From assembly GCA_913030605.1 (NCBI GenBank), contig CAJWEZ010000010.1, positions 20,797-84,796 of the forward strand: DNA of 64,000 nucleotides, in the 5' to 3' direction. The DNA is from an uncultured Spirochaeta sp. GTDB taxonomy: Bacteria > Spirochaetota > Spirochaetia > DSM-27196 > Alkalispirochaetaceae. The notes under the pieces were generated by a model. It was given only the letters and a program-made list of their open reading frames with translations. It had not been told where the DNA came from and did no database searches. The translations under genes and the position numbers were made by a program. This document shows positions 8,863 to 17,317 of this stretch, in pieces. Position 1 is the first letter of the stretch. Every line of letters begins with the position of its first letter.

Positions 8863-10560
8863 TCAGTCCAGCGTCCAGAGATGCGCGTTCAGGGTGTACC
8901 CGCGCGTGTCCGGCGAGAATCCCCCGATGTTTGCACCGGTCACCACAACCTCGTTGGTACCGGCGTAGACAAACCACGGCAGGTCCTCCGACAGCTGCTC
9001 CGATATGCGATAGAGAATCTGCTGCCGCGCGTCGGGATCGACGGTGACCGCCTGTTCGGCAAACCACCGCTGCACGTCCGCGTTCTCGTAGTGGTAAAAG
9101 TTCCAGAAATCGTCGTCCACGAAATACTGGGCGTACTCGTCGGGGTCCGACTCCTGGGCAAATCCCAGCAGGTAGGCCTCAAACGGCGAGTCCGTGGCGG
9201 CCTCCTCGGCGTTGAAAGCGGCACCGTCGCTCTCGAGGTCACCCTCGGCGTCGCTCTTGCGCAGGAGCACGTTGATCAACGCACCGAAGTCCAGCAACCG
9301 CAGCTGAAGATCCACACCCACTTCGCGCCACTGCTCGTTGAGAATGGCGGCGGCGGCACCGTCGGCCTCGGAATACAGGAGTTCGATGGAAAGCGGTTCA
9401 CCATCCTTCTCGTAGAAACCGGAGGCGTTGTTGAACGTGTAGCCCTCAGACTCGATCATGCTCCGGGCACGGTCGGGATCGTAGTCGTAGGAGTTGTCAT
9501 TGGGGCTGTCGGCGATCGATCCCTTGGGGAACACCGAGTCGTGGGGATACCCGCTGACCCCGAACGCCGCTTCCACCAGTGCATCCTTGTTGGTGGCATA
9601 CGCCAGCGCCTGACGGATCGTCCGGCTGTACACCGGCAGCTCACCCCGCGTGTCCTCCGCGCGGCCGGGACCCACGCGATAGCCCACGTAGTCCACGCTC
9701 AGCATCGGATAGCTGTAGATGTTGAACGCCGAATCGCCGTCGAACGTCTCGTAGCCATCCCGATCAACCTCGAGAATGTCGATCGCGCCGGTCTGCAGCT
9801 GACTGGTCAGCGCCACCTGATCGCCGAACTTGACGATCACGCCGTCGACCTTCGGTGCACCGAGGAAGTAGTCGGGGTTGGCGTTCAGGGTGATCGAGTC
9901 ACCAACGGCCCACTCCTCGAAGACAAAGGGACCGGTTCCCACGGGGTGAGAGTTGAACGGCGCCTCCTCCAGGTTGGTCAGATCGATATCGGCGATCTCG
10001 TGAGCCGGCAGAATCGGAAAGTAGAGTCCCGGGAGGAACGTGGCCGACGGCTCGGAGACCTGAATGGTCACCGTGTACTTGTCATCGCTCAGCGAAATAC
10101 CGGAGATGCCCTGACTCGGGTCCTCGCGGTAGGCGTCGATGCCGACGATATCGCTGACCCGGTTCATACCGCCGTTGTAGTCCGGATGCCCCAGCATCTC
10201 GAAGGTCGCGACAACGTCATCGCCGTCGAACACCTCGCCGTCATGCCACGTCACCCCGTGTCGAAGGTTGAACGTATAGGTCAGTCCGTCGTCGGAAACG
10301 TCGTAGGACTCGACCAGATGTCCCACGATGTTTCCATCCTCGTCGGGCATCACGAAGTTGTCGAAGATAAGGTTGGTAACGATCGAGTCCTGGCGACTCG
10401 GGAAGAACAGGGGATTCAGCGTACGGGGGGCACTGTTGCTCCCGACGATGATCGTCCCGCCGCCCTGGGCTGACTCCTGTGATCCTCCGGCAAACACACC
10501 GGCGACACCCACAAGAACGATGAGTGAAGCTGCAAGCAGCACCCTTGAAAACCGTGTCAT
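8863..10560 (-). CDS. Extracellular solute-binding protein family 5 (peptide/opine binding)
   Basis: 565 aa. The signal peptide ends in VGVAGVFAGGSQES, the spirochaete-like export ending shared by the other binding proteins here. SBP family 5 hallmarks follow: NSAPRTLNPLFFPSRQDS near residue 40, LRHGVTWHDGEVFDGDDV near 100 and a large lobe with RQALAYATNKDALVE near 310. It captures the substrate outside the inner membrane for the DppBCDF-type importer encoded about 4 kb downstream. The ATG overlaps the lyase gene stop (ATGA). A strong inverted repeat follows the stop codon. Confidence 0.94.
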   Translation of the reverse strand: MTRFSRVLLAASLIVLVGVAGVFAGGSQESAQGGGTIIVGSNSAPRTLNPLFFPSRQDSIVTNLIFDNFVMPDEDGNIVGHLVESYDVSDDGLTYTFNLRHGVTWHDGEVFDGDDVVATFEMLGHPDYNGGMNRVSDIVGIDAYREDPSQGISGISLSDDKYTVTIQVSEPSATFLPGLYFPILPAHEIADIDLTNLEEAPFNSHPVGTGPFVFEEWAVGDSITLNANPDYFLGAPKVDGVIVKFGDQVALTSQLQTGAIDILEVDRDGYETFDGDSAFNIYSYPMLSVDYVGYRVGPGRAEDTRGELPVYSRTIRQALAYATNKDALVEAAFGVSGYPHDSVFPKGSIADSPNDNSYDYDPDRARSMIESEGYTFNNASGFYEKDGEPLSIELLYSEADGAAAAILNEQWREVGVDLQLRLLDFGALINVLLRKSDAEGDLESDGAAFNAEEAATDSPFEAYLLGFAQESDPDEYAQYFVDDDFWNFYHYENADVQRWFAEQAVTVDPDARQQILYRISEQLSEDLPWFVYAGTNEVVVTGANIGGFSPDTRGYTLNAHLWTLD

Positions 10561-11771
10561 ACACGCTCCTTTTGGTGAGAAATCCAGTTCTCGATCCTGT
10601 CGAGACCCTCACGCAGTATTTCACGGGAGGTGGCGAAACAGAGCCGCACACTTCCCTCGCCTCCGGGCCCGAAGAACGCCGTGGTACCGGGTACCACCGC
10701 CACTCGAGCCTCCGTTACCAGCCGAGTCGCGACCTCCTCGGCGGTCATCCCCAGATCGGCGATTCCGGGGAACAGTACGTAGGTGCCTTCCGGCGAACCA
10801 CAGTGTACGCCGGGCAGCGCAGTCAGTCGTCGGTGGGCGTAATCCCGCTGGGACCGCAGGTGCCGCACAAAGCCGGAAACCCAGTCCCACCCGTCACGCA
10901 GCGCCGCGGCTGCCGCCACCTGAACCAGGGGAGCCAGTCCCCCGGCGGTGGCGGGCATGTGCGCGGCGTGAAAGAACCGCTCGTACGTTTCGTCGTCCGG
11001 GAGGAGCACGAAACCGGCGCGCAGCCCCGCCATGGCAAACGTTTTTGAAAACCCGTAGACCGTGACCGTTCTGGCGGTCAGCTCCGCGGGGAGCGAGTGC
11101 AGACTGGTGAAGGCGATTCCGCCGTCGCCGTAGACGATATCCGACCAGATCTCATCGTTCATAATCCACAGGTTGTGCCGGGCGGCGATCTCCGCGATCG
11201 CCTGCACCTCACCCCGGCGGAGCACGCGGCCCGTGGGATTGTGGGGATTGCAGACCGCGATCATCCGCGTACGGGGGGTCACCAGGGACTCCAGTTCGCC
11301 GGGGTCAAAGGCGCCGGAGCGCGGATCGACCGGACAGAAAACGGGCGTCGCGCCGGCAGCTTCCACCGATCGCTTGAACAGGAAGTCTACGGGATCGAAG
11401 ATGATCGCCTCGTCTCCGGGGGAGAGGATCACCTCGGCCATGAGGAACATCGCCCGCGCGGCACTGTCGATCGGAAGCACTCGCCCCGCCGGCACCGCGA
11501 TTCCCTTCCGCGTCCGTACGGTCTCCGAGACCGTCTCACGGAACTCCGGGAGTCCTCCCGGCGGGCCGTACGAAAAGTAGCCGCCCTCGACGTATTCCAC
11601 GATCGCGTCGCGTACGGCCGGCGGCGCCGGGAAATCGGGATCCGCCGCCGTGAGGGGGATCACGTCCGACGGCTGTTCCGCCCAGCGATGGTTGTACGCC
11701 CGCTGCCGGAGAATCGTGATATTGACCGCTTCGTCTGCGAAGCGATGGTCAGAAACAGCCGAGAGCGACAC
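10557..11771 (-). CDS. PLP-dependent aminotransferase class I/II, PatB/MalY (C-S beta-lyase) type
   Basis: 404 aa fold-type I PLP enzyme. Visible motifs: ADPDFPAPPAV near residue 45, YGPPGGLPEFRE near 75, NPHNPTGRVL near 200, the Asp/Tyr-type region NDEIWSDIVYG near 230, and the Schiff-base Lys in GFSKTFAMAGLR near 265. The opening 'plan DxxPAP' and NDEIWSD motifs favour the MalY/PatB cystathionine beta-lyase-like branch over ordinary transaminases. Such enzymes cleave cysteine S-conjugates to a thiol, pyruvate and ammonia through 2-aminoacrylate. A ridA gene lies 9 bases upstream, and RidA hydrolyses 2-aminoacrylate, which supports the lyase reading. A transaminase role remains possible. The start is GTG. 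Confidence 0.85.
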   Translation of the reverse strand: MSLSAVSDHRFADEAVNITILRQRAYNHRWAEQPSDVIPLTAADPDFPAPPAVRDAIVEYVEGGYFSYGPPGGLPEFRETVSETVRTRKGIAVPAGRVLPIDSAARAMFLMAEVILSPGDEAIIFDPVDFLFKRSVEAAGATPVFCPVDPRSGAFDPGELESLVTPRTRMIAVCNPHNPTGRVLRRGEVQAIAEIAARHNLWIMNDEIWSDIVYGDGGIAFTSLHSLPAELTARTVTVYGFSKTFAMAGLRAGFVLLPDDETYERFFHAAHMPATAGGLAPLVQVAAAAALRDGWDWVSGFVRHLRSQRDYAHRRLTALPGVHCGSPEGTYVLFPGIADLGMTAEEVATRLVTEARVAVVPGTTAFFGPGGEGSVRLCFATSREILREGLDRIENWISHQKERV

Positions 11772-11780
11772 GCGCCGGAC

Positions 11781-12167
11781 TCACCCGTTGTCGACGGTTG
11801 CCACCGCCTCGATCTCAACCATCGCCTGTTTGGGAAGCGCCGCAACCTCGAACGCCGCCCGCGCCGGAACGGACTCACCAAACACCGCTGCGTACGCCTC
11901 GTTCATGGCACCGAAGTCTGAAATATTCTGCAGATATACAGTCACCTTCACCACGTTGGCGATCGATGACCCACCAGCCCTCAGGATTGCCTCAAGGTTT
12001 TTCAGACACTGCGTCGTCTGCTCGGCGATGCCGCCGGGGACAAATTCACCTGTGCCGGGATCGAGGGGCAGCTGTCCGGATACAAACAACAGGTCTCCCG
12101 TGCGTACAGCCTGCGAATAGGGGCCGATCGCTGCCGGTGCTGCGTCGGTGTGGACGATCTCTTTCAT
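11781..12167 (-). CDS. ridA: RidA family reactive enamine/imine deaminase
   Basis: 128 aa, standard length. It begins MKEIVHTDAAPAAIGPYSQA, a canonical RidA opening, and keeps the key Arg in VPARAAFEVAALPK and the terminal VEIEAVAT. RidA trimers hydrolyse 2-aminoacrylate and related enamines released by PLP enzymes. Its position directly before the PatB/MalY-type lyase fits removal of that by-product. The start at 12167 is chosen because the AT-rich segment 12180-12210 upstream looks regulatory rather than coding. Confidence 0.93.
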   Translation of the reverse strand: MKEIVHTDAAPAAIGPYSQAVRTGDLLFVSGQLPLDPGTGEFVPGGIAEQTTQCLKNLEAILRAGGSSIANVVKVTVYLQNISDFGAMNEAYAAVFGESVPARAAFEVAALPKQAMVEIEAVATVDNG

Positions 12168-12197
12168 AGCGACTCCCGTCATAAATTTGTCATCATG

Positions 12198-12209
12198 ATA
12201 AATATTTAT
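12198..12209. promoter_or_regulatory. AT-rich perfect palindrome before ridA
   Basis: ATAAATATTTAT is a perfect 12-bp palindrome in the AT-rich gap between the YheO-type regulator gene and ridA. An imperfect dyad around TCATCATGAT (12190-12199) lies next to it. The AT content contrasts sharply with the surrounding DNA. It is a candidate operator for the adjacent regulator or part of an internal promoter; no clean -35/-10 pair is visible. Confidence 0.35.
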
Positions 12210-12220
12210 TAGTCGCTCCG

Positions 12221-12877
12221 TCAATCGTCCCTGATCGTTCGAAGGTATCGATAGAGGGTGGGCTCCGAAATACGCAGTACACGGGAGACGCTGGCGATCG
12301 CCCCCTTGAGCAGAAAGATCCCCCGCCGTTCCAGAACCCGCACCACCTCGATACGCTCATCCTGAGTGAGCGCCTCCGGGGTAACCTCCATCTCCCGCAT
12401 GACTTCCATGACCGTCTCTACGGGGATGTCGTTCACCGTCTGGCTGAGTTTCTCGTTGATCGGTGCCGAGGCACGCTCGATGTGCCGCGATGCCACCAGG
12501 TCGTCGGTGGCCTTTTTCAGCGCCTGCAGGTGCGTGAGATCGGTATTGGTACACAACAGGCCGACCAGCTCGTCGCCTTCCTTGATAAAGAAGGTGCCTG
12601 AGCTCAGAAAGCGCCCGGTGGCCGAGGCACTCGTGTAGGCCGGGGTGAACTCCTGGTGCCGGTAGCTCTGTTCCTGCAGAATCCGCAGCACGAGGTCGGT
12701 GGAGGACCCGCCGACGGTGCGCCCACTGATGTGCGCGTTCTCGATCGCAATGATCGACTGATCGAGATTGCTGACATCGTGGAGCACGATCTCCGTGTCC
12801 GGCAATTGCTGGGCAAAGAACTTCATGAGCGGAATGTAGGATTCAAGAATCTCGCGTCGTTTCTCGGGGCTAAGCAT
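12221..12877 (-). CDS. YheO/DauR-type transcriptional regulator (PAS-like plus HTH)
   Basis: 218 aa. Residues about 8-115 match the YheO PAS-like sensor domain (LPDTEIVLHDVSNLDQSIIA, then GRTVGGSSTDLVLR). The C-terminus, about 160-218, is the HTH_22-type DNA-binding domain (ILLKGAIASVSRVLRISEPT, LYRYLR). E. coli DauR of this family controls D-arginine utilisation together with a RidA gene. Here it heads the ridA-lyase-transporter-peptidase unit, so it is the likely local regulator, with an amino-acid-like ligand inferred. Start ATG at 12877 after GAGGTGG. Confidence 0.88.
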   Translation of the reverse strand: MLSPEKRREILESYIPLMKFFAQQLPDTEIVLHDVSNLDQSIIAIENAHISGRTVGGSSTDLVLRILQEQSYRHQEFTPAYTSASATGRFLSSGTFFIKEGDELVGLLCTNTDLTHLQALKKATDDLVASRHIERASAPINEKLSQTVNDIPVETVMEVMREMEVTPEALTQDERIEVVRVLERRGIFLLKGAIASVSRVLRISEPTLYRYLRTIRDD

Positions 12878-12972
12878 AGACCACCTCAGCATACAGCAGG
12901 TTCACCGCACATCGCCACTGGATGGACGGCCTCTTGCCGAGGCGCGGGAGACATGCCATCTTCACGGAACCT

Positions 12973-14433
12973 ATGGAAGCGTACCCGACTACCCGACTGG
13001 GAGACACCCTCGAGATCACCCGAATCGTGAACGGCCTCTGGCAGGTATCCGGCGGCCACGGATCGATCGACGCCCAGGCCGCCGTTCAACACATGCATTC
13101 ACTCCGCGAACGGGGGCTCACAACCTTTGACATGGCCGACCACTACGGCCCCGCCGAGGAACTCACCGGCACCCTTGTGTCTGAACTGGGGGATGAGTCC
13201 CGGGTGCAGGCGTTCACCAAATGGTGTCCCGAACCGGGAGAGATGACCGAACAGGTGGTGCGGCAGGCGATCGACCGCTCCCGGACCCGGCTGAAGAGCG
13301 CGACGATCGACCTTTTGCAGCTTCACTGGTGGGACTACCTCGATCCGCGCTACATCGATGCGATGGCCCATCTGGACACCCTCCGAAAGGAGGGGCTCAT
13401 CGCCAACCTCGGGCTCACGAACTTCAACACGACCCACCTCCGCGTCCTGGCGAGCCAGGGGACCCCGATCGTGTCCAACCAGGTCCACTATTCGCTCCTG
13501 GACACGCGCGCCGCCGGCGCCATGACCGATGCCTGCCGCGAATACGGCGTCAAGCTGTTGTGCTACGGCACCGTTGCCGGCGGGTTTTTTAGCGAACGCT
13601 GGCTGGGGGTCGACGAACCGTCCGACGATGATCTGGCGGACAACTGGAGTCGCATGAAGTACATGCGCTTTATCCGCGCCGCCGGGGGATGGGCGGTGTT
13701 CCAGGACCTGCTGGCGGCGCTGGACACGGTTGCCAGGCGCCACGGCGTGAGTATCGCCAACGTTGCCGTCAGGTGGGTCCTGGAACAGCCGATGGTCGCG
13801 GCGGTTCTCGTGGGGACGCGCCTTGGCCTGAGCGACCACTCCGACGACAACGCCCGGATCCTGGCGTTTCCGTTCGATGCGGCGGACCTCGCCACGATCG
13901 AGAGCGCCCGGAGCGCGCTGCGTCCGATCCCCGGCGACTGTGGCGACGAGTACCGACGGGCCCCGTTCCTCACCGCTGCCGGCGATCTTTCGGATCACCA
14001 GACCCGTCAGTGGCGACCGCAGCGCTGCGAGCGCTATCCTGCGGAGCTGCCACAACGTGTGCACTCCCGCTCCGGCACCACGTGGGAATCGATCGCCTCA
14101 TTTGCGCGGGCCGTTCGCCGCGGCAACACGATCACCGTGAGCGGCACCACGGCAACCTACGGCACCCGAATGATCGGCGGCGCCGATGCCGCCACGCAGG
14201 CGGAGTTCTGTCTCGACAAGATCGAGGCGGCGATACAGGAGCTGGGCGGAACGCTCGAAGACGTGGTCCGTACGCGAATATTCGTACCGAACGTGGAACG
14301 GGACTGGGAGGCCATTGCGCGCGTCCACGGAGAACGGTTCGCGGGCATTGACCCCGCCAACACACTGGTGGGCGCCCCCCTGGTGGGAGACGGGTATCTG
14401 GTGGAGATCGAGGCCGACGCGCTGATCGTGTAG
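12973..14433 (+). CDS. Aldo/keto reductase fused to a C-terminal Rid-family domain
   Basis: 486 aa. Residues 1 to about 340 form an aldo/keto reductase (AKR) TIM barrel with the usual tetrad: Asp and Tyr in TFDMADHYG, Lys in AFTKWCPEPG and His in LLQLHWWDY. Residues about 365-486 form a RidA/YjgF domain (RRGNTITVSGTTATYG to VEIEADALIV). In this domain the RidA catalytic Arg position (PAR in RidA) reads PANTLVG, so canonical enamine deaminase activity is doubtful. Known AKRs reduce carbonyls with NADPH. The gene is divergent from the regulator and shares the 12878-12972 intergenic region, so co-regulation is plausible. No frameshift separates the two domains. Confidence 0.9.
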   Translation: MEAYPTTRLGDTLEITRIVNGLWQVSGGHGSIDAQAAVQHMHSLRERGLTTFDMADHYGPAEELTGTLVSELGDESRVQAFTKWCPEPGEMTEQVVRQAIDRSRTRLKSATIDLLQLHWWDYLDPRYIDAMAHLDTLRKEGLIANLGLTNFNTTHLRVLASQGTPIVSNQVHYSLLDTRAAGAMTDACREYGVKLLCYGTVAGGFFSERWLGVDEPSDDDLADNWSRMKYMRFIRAAGGWAVFQDLLAALDTVARRHGVSIANVAVRWVLEQPMVAAVLVGTRLGLSDHSDDNARILAFPFDAADLATIESARSALRPIPGDCGDEYRRAPFLTAAGDLSDHQTRQWRPQRCERYPAELPQRVHSRSGTTWESIASFARAVRRGNTITVSGTTATYGTRMIGGADAATQAEFCLDKIEAAIQELGGTLEDVVRTRIFVPNVERDWEAIARVHGERFAGIDPANTLVGAPLVGDGYLVEIEADALIV

Positions 14434-14443
14434 ACGGCGCCGG

Positions 14444-15355
14444 CTACGCGGAGTATGCGGCGGTCAGTGTTGACCGCTTTCCGGGCTGGTCCTTCGCAAA
14501 CTCCCAGGTGAACACGATCGCCCCGTCCGACGGAGCGGCGGTCGCCATCGGGAGTGCTATCGCGAAATCGTCATCGCTCACCTCCATCGCCTGAACGACC
14601 GGAACCACCGGCTTTCCCGTGGCGGTTGCCGTCCATCGCGTCATATCTCCCACCCAGGTCGGTGGCTGGTCCTGCAGACCGAAGTGGCACATGGGACTGT
14701 AGTAGTCAAGGAGCGGGTTCAATAGCGAAAGATCCTGACCCAGCGCGCCAGGGCGGGCCCCCGCGTATCGCTCGTCATCCCAGGGGACCATGTGCAGGCC
14801 GATCGGCGTTCGGTGCGGTTTCCCGTCGCGGAGTGCCACGATCTGGCGCGCGAACTCCGCTATCTGCGCCGCTTTCCACCGTTCCCAGTCCGGTCCCACC
14901 GGTTCGCCCCCGTAAAGCGACCGGCACCGTTGACAGGTACACCCCTCCAGCAGGCTCTCCCGGCCCCTGGCTGCCTCCCAGTAACCGGGGAACCGCAGAA
15001 AGTTGAGGTTGATTCCGCTGACAAACTCGTAGTCCAGAAGCCGGTCAAACTCCTGGAGAAGCTCCTCGCGGAAACCGGGATGGGTCGGACAGACTCCGTG
15101 ATACCACCCGGCCGCGATCTCCATCGGTTCACCGTCCCGGCCCACGGGGCGGCAGTCCGGGTACCGCGTCCACCACGCCTCACCCTGAAACACGTCCTTC
15201 ACGAGATAGATCTCCAGACCGTCGTGCGCCAGGCGCCGACCGAGATCCGGGTCCAGGTTCTCGGGGGCAACAAACACCGCGGACATGCCCAACCCGGTGG
15301 CCTCGGCCACGGCGTCGTCGGTCAATGGAGTCATGAAAAATACACCCTTGGTCAT
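14444..15355 (-). CDS. Putative glycoside-hydrolase-like TIM barrel protein
   Basis: 303 aa, no signal peptide. The features I can see are those of uncharacterised TIM-barrel hydrolase-like proteins: GVCPTHPGFREELLQEFDRL near residue 90, FVSGINLNFLRFPGYWE near 112, a CTCQRCR cysteine cluster near 140, and a late strand with VPVVQAMEVSDDDF. The family often has the pattern 'hydrophobic-D/N-x-x-R-[FY]-P' followed by CxC..C. Substrate and catalytic acid are unknown. The start is the ATG at 15355 with GGAAGG six bases upstream. It is convergent with the AKR fusion and divergent from the chemoreceptor. Confidence 0.6.
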   Translation of the reverse strand: MTKGVFFMTPLTDDAVAEATGLGMSAVFVAPENLDPDLGRRLAHDGLEIYLVKDVFQGEAWWTRYPDCRPVGRDGEPMEIAAGWYHGVCPTHPGFREELLQEFDRLLDYEFVSGINLNFLRFPGYWEAARGRESLLEGCTCQRCRSLYGGEPVGPDWERWKAAQIAEFARQIVALRDGKPHRTPIGLHMVPWDDERYAGARPGALGQDLSLLNPLLDYYSPMCHFGLQDQPPTWVGDMTRWTATATGKPVVPVVQAMEVSDDDFAIALPMATAAPSDGAIVFTWEFAKDQPGKRSTLTAAYSA

Positions 15356-15443
15356 ATCGCCTTCCATCGTAGCACGACCCGGGCGGCACGCGTGCTTTCT
15401 CTGTCCAGTTCCCATCTACCGTGAATTCGAGTACCATCCGGCA

Positions 15444-17267
15444 ATGATTACAAAAAAGGGCATATTTCTCTTCCTGCTCGCGGGCGTCGGCGGGCCGATC
15501 GCCATCGTGCTGACCGATATCCTCATGGGTGCCGCGTCCGTCGCCGGCGTGTTTGCCGGCGTGCGGTGGCCGCTCCTTGTATCCACCGTGGGGCTTCTCG
15601 CAGTTGGCGGGTGGATCCTGATCCGTACGGCCCGTAGAGTCGCCGCGCTGTCCACGCAGGCTCCGCAAAAAGCGTTCACGGTTGCCAGCCACGGGCCGGC
15701 ACTGCTCCTCCCGTGGAGTATCGCTCACAATGTGACGTTTTCCCTTTTCCTTCACGCCGGGACACCCGCTGCCGGCGACACCCTCGGCCTGGTCATCCTG
15801 TCGGTGTACGCCGGCGCCGTGGGGATGTTTTTTGCGATTCTTCTGGTGATCGGCACCGCGGTCGATCTGGAGTCGATGCTGCCCGTGGAAGTTGCGCTCT
15901 CTGGGGAGGCGCGTATCCTTGGCCTCACAGCCCGGTTCTATCTCTCGATCACGATCACGATCGTCGCGTTCGTATTCGGCGCGTTCGCAGTCGTGCTGCT
16001 GCCGGTCTACCTCGGCCACCCAGTAGCTTTCGCGTTCCAGCGGGCGGCGGTGGTGGCGATCCCGTTCGTGCTGTGCACGGTACTGGAGGTCCAGTTTCTC
16101 GCGGGCATGACAACCCGACCGATCAGCCAGGCGGTACCGAAGCTCCAGGCGCTTATCGAGGGAACCCTTACCGAGAGACTGTCCGTTCGGGGAGTGGACG
16201 AGGTCGCTTTGTCGCTCCACATGGTGAACCGATTCGTGAGTTCGGTCGCGGACTCCATCGGCGAGTCCAGCTCCGCGGCCGGAAACAGTGAACAGCTCGC
16301 GGGATCGCTCGACGACCAGGCGGCCCAACAGCGCGACGCGGTTGCCTCGGTCTCGGACGCTGTCGATGCAGTCGCCCGTCAGATCGGAGAACTTGGAGAC
16401 CGGGTCGACACCACCGTCTCCGCCACCGAACAGATATCGAGAACGCTGAATAGCCTGAAAAAACTGGTCGCCGGCCAGAAGTCAGCGGTTCAAGAGACCG
16501 CGAGTTCCGCGGAAGAGCTGCAGGCGTCCTCCGCTAACGTCGTGGACGTCTCCGAAACCCGGGAACGCGCCGCCCGCGAGCTCGCCGCTACCATTCGCGA
16601 CAGCAGATCCGAGCTCGACACCGCGATCAACACGATGGAGACGATGGCGAGCCGCGCCGGCGAACTCACTGAACTCAACGGGCTCATTGCCGGTCTCGCC
16701 GCCCAGACCAATCTTCTTGCGATGAACGCCGCGATCGAGGCGGCCCACGCCGGAGATTCCGGGAAGGGCTTTGCCGTGGTAGCCACCGAGATCCGCAACC
16801 TCGCGGAGTCCGCGTCCAGAAACTCCAGGGATAGTTCCGCGTTTCTCAAGGAGATGGTCGCCGGAATCCGTGAAACAAGTGAGGTTATGGGGACCGTTCA
16901 GCGATCGTTTGCCCAGGTGGAGAGCGAGACCGGCGAGGTCACCTCGTCCATGTCCGAGATCGTGGTCGCGGCCCGCGAGATGAGCGATAGCGCCAGGGGC
17001 ATTAGCACCATGATGGAACGCCTTCGCGATGGGAGTCGGGAGATTGTGGACGGCGCGGCGCAGATCAGCGAGGGCGTGTCTGAGATCAATCGAGTGAGCC
17101 AGTCGTCGAAAGACTCGGCCCGGGAAACCCGCGAGCGAATCCAGGACGTGGAACAGAGCACCACCGTTCTCACCGGAATCGTGGAGGAGATCACGCGCGT
17201 ATCCGCCACGCTCCGGACGTCGGCACGAACGCTGGCCGCCAGACTCAGGGAGTACCGACTGGTGTAG
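15444..17267 (+). CDS. Methyl-accepting chemotaxis protein with membrane-embedded N-terminus
   Basis: 607 aa. Residues 1 to about 240 contain about six hydrophobic segments with only short loops, so there is no large periplasmic sensor. The rest is a long coiled-coil cytoplasmic domain. The conserved signalling hairpin is [20 protein letters not shown] near residues 420-440, followed by GKGFAVVATEIRNLAESA. It would pass a membrane-sensed signal to CheA/CheW. The ATG at 15444 is the first codon consistent with the hydrophobic N-terminus, although no good Shine-Dalgarno sequence is visible. It stands alone and is divergent from the TIM barrel gene. Confidence 0.9.
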   Translation: MITKKGIFLFLLAGVGGPIAIVLTDILMGAASVAGVFAGVRWPLLVSTVGLLAVGGWILIRTARRVAALSTQAPQKAFTVASHGPALLLPWSIAHNVTFSLFLHAGTPAAGDTLGLVILSVYAGAVGMFFAILLVIGTAVDLESMLPVEVALSGEARILGLTARFYLSITITIVAFVFGAFAVVLLPVYLGHPVAFAFQRAAVVAIPFVLCTVLEVQFLAGMTTRPISQAVPKLQALIEGTLTERLSVRGVDEVALSLHMVNRFVSSVADSIGESSSAAGNSEQLAGSLDDQAAQQRDAVASVSDAVDAVARQIGELGDRVDTTVSATEQISRTLNSLKKLVAGQKSAVQETASSAEELQASSANVVDVSETRERAARELAATIRDSRSELDTAINTMETMASRAGELTELNGLIAGLAAQTNLLAMNAAIEAAHAGDSGKGFAVVATEIRNLAESASRNSRDSSAFLKEMVAGIRETSEVMGTVQRSFAQVESETGEVTSSMSEIVVAAREMSDSARGISTMMERLRDGSREIVDGAAQISEGVSEINRVSQSSKDSARETRERIQDVEQSTTVLTGIVEEITRVSATLRTSARTLAARLREYRLV

Positions 17268-17284
17268 GCGCCCCATGCGGCGCC
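17267..17284. terminator. Inverted repeat between convergent genes
   Basis: GGCGCC (17267-17272), a 6-base loop and GGCGCC (17279-17284) form a GC-rich stem in the 50-bp space between the chemoreceptor stop and the MurQ-like gene stop. There is no T-run on either side, so a terminator role is only suggested by location. Confidence 0.3.
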
Positions 17285-17317
17285 GTGACCGTCATGTGTC
17301 GATACAACCAGGCCACC

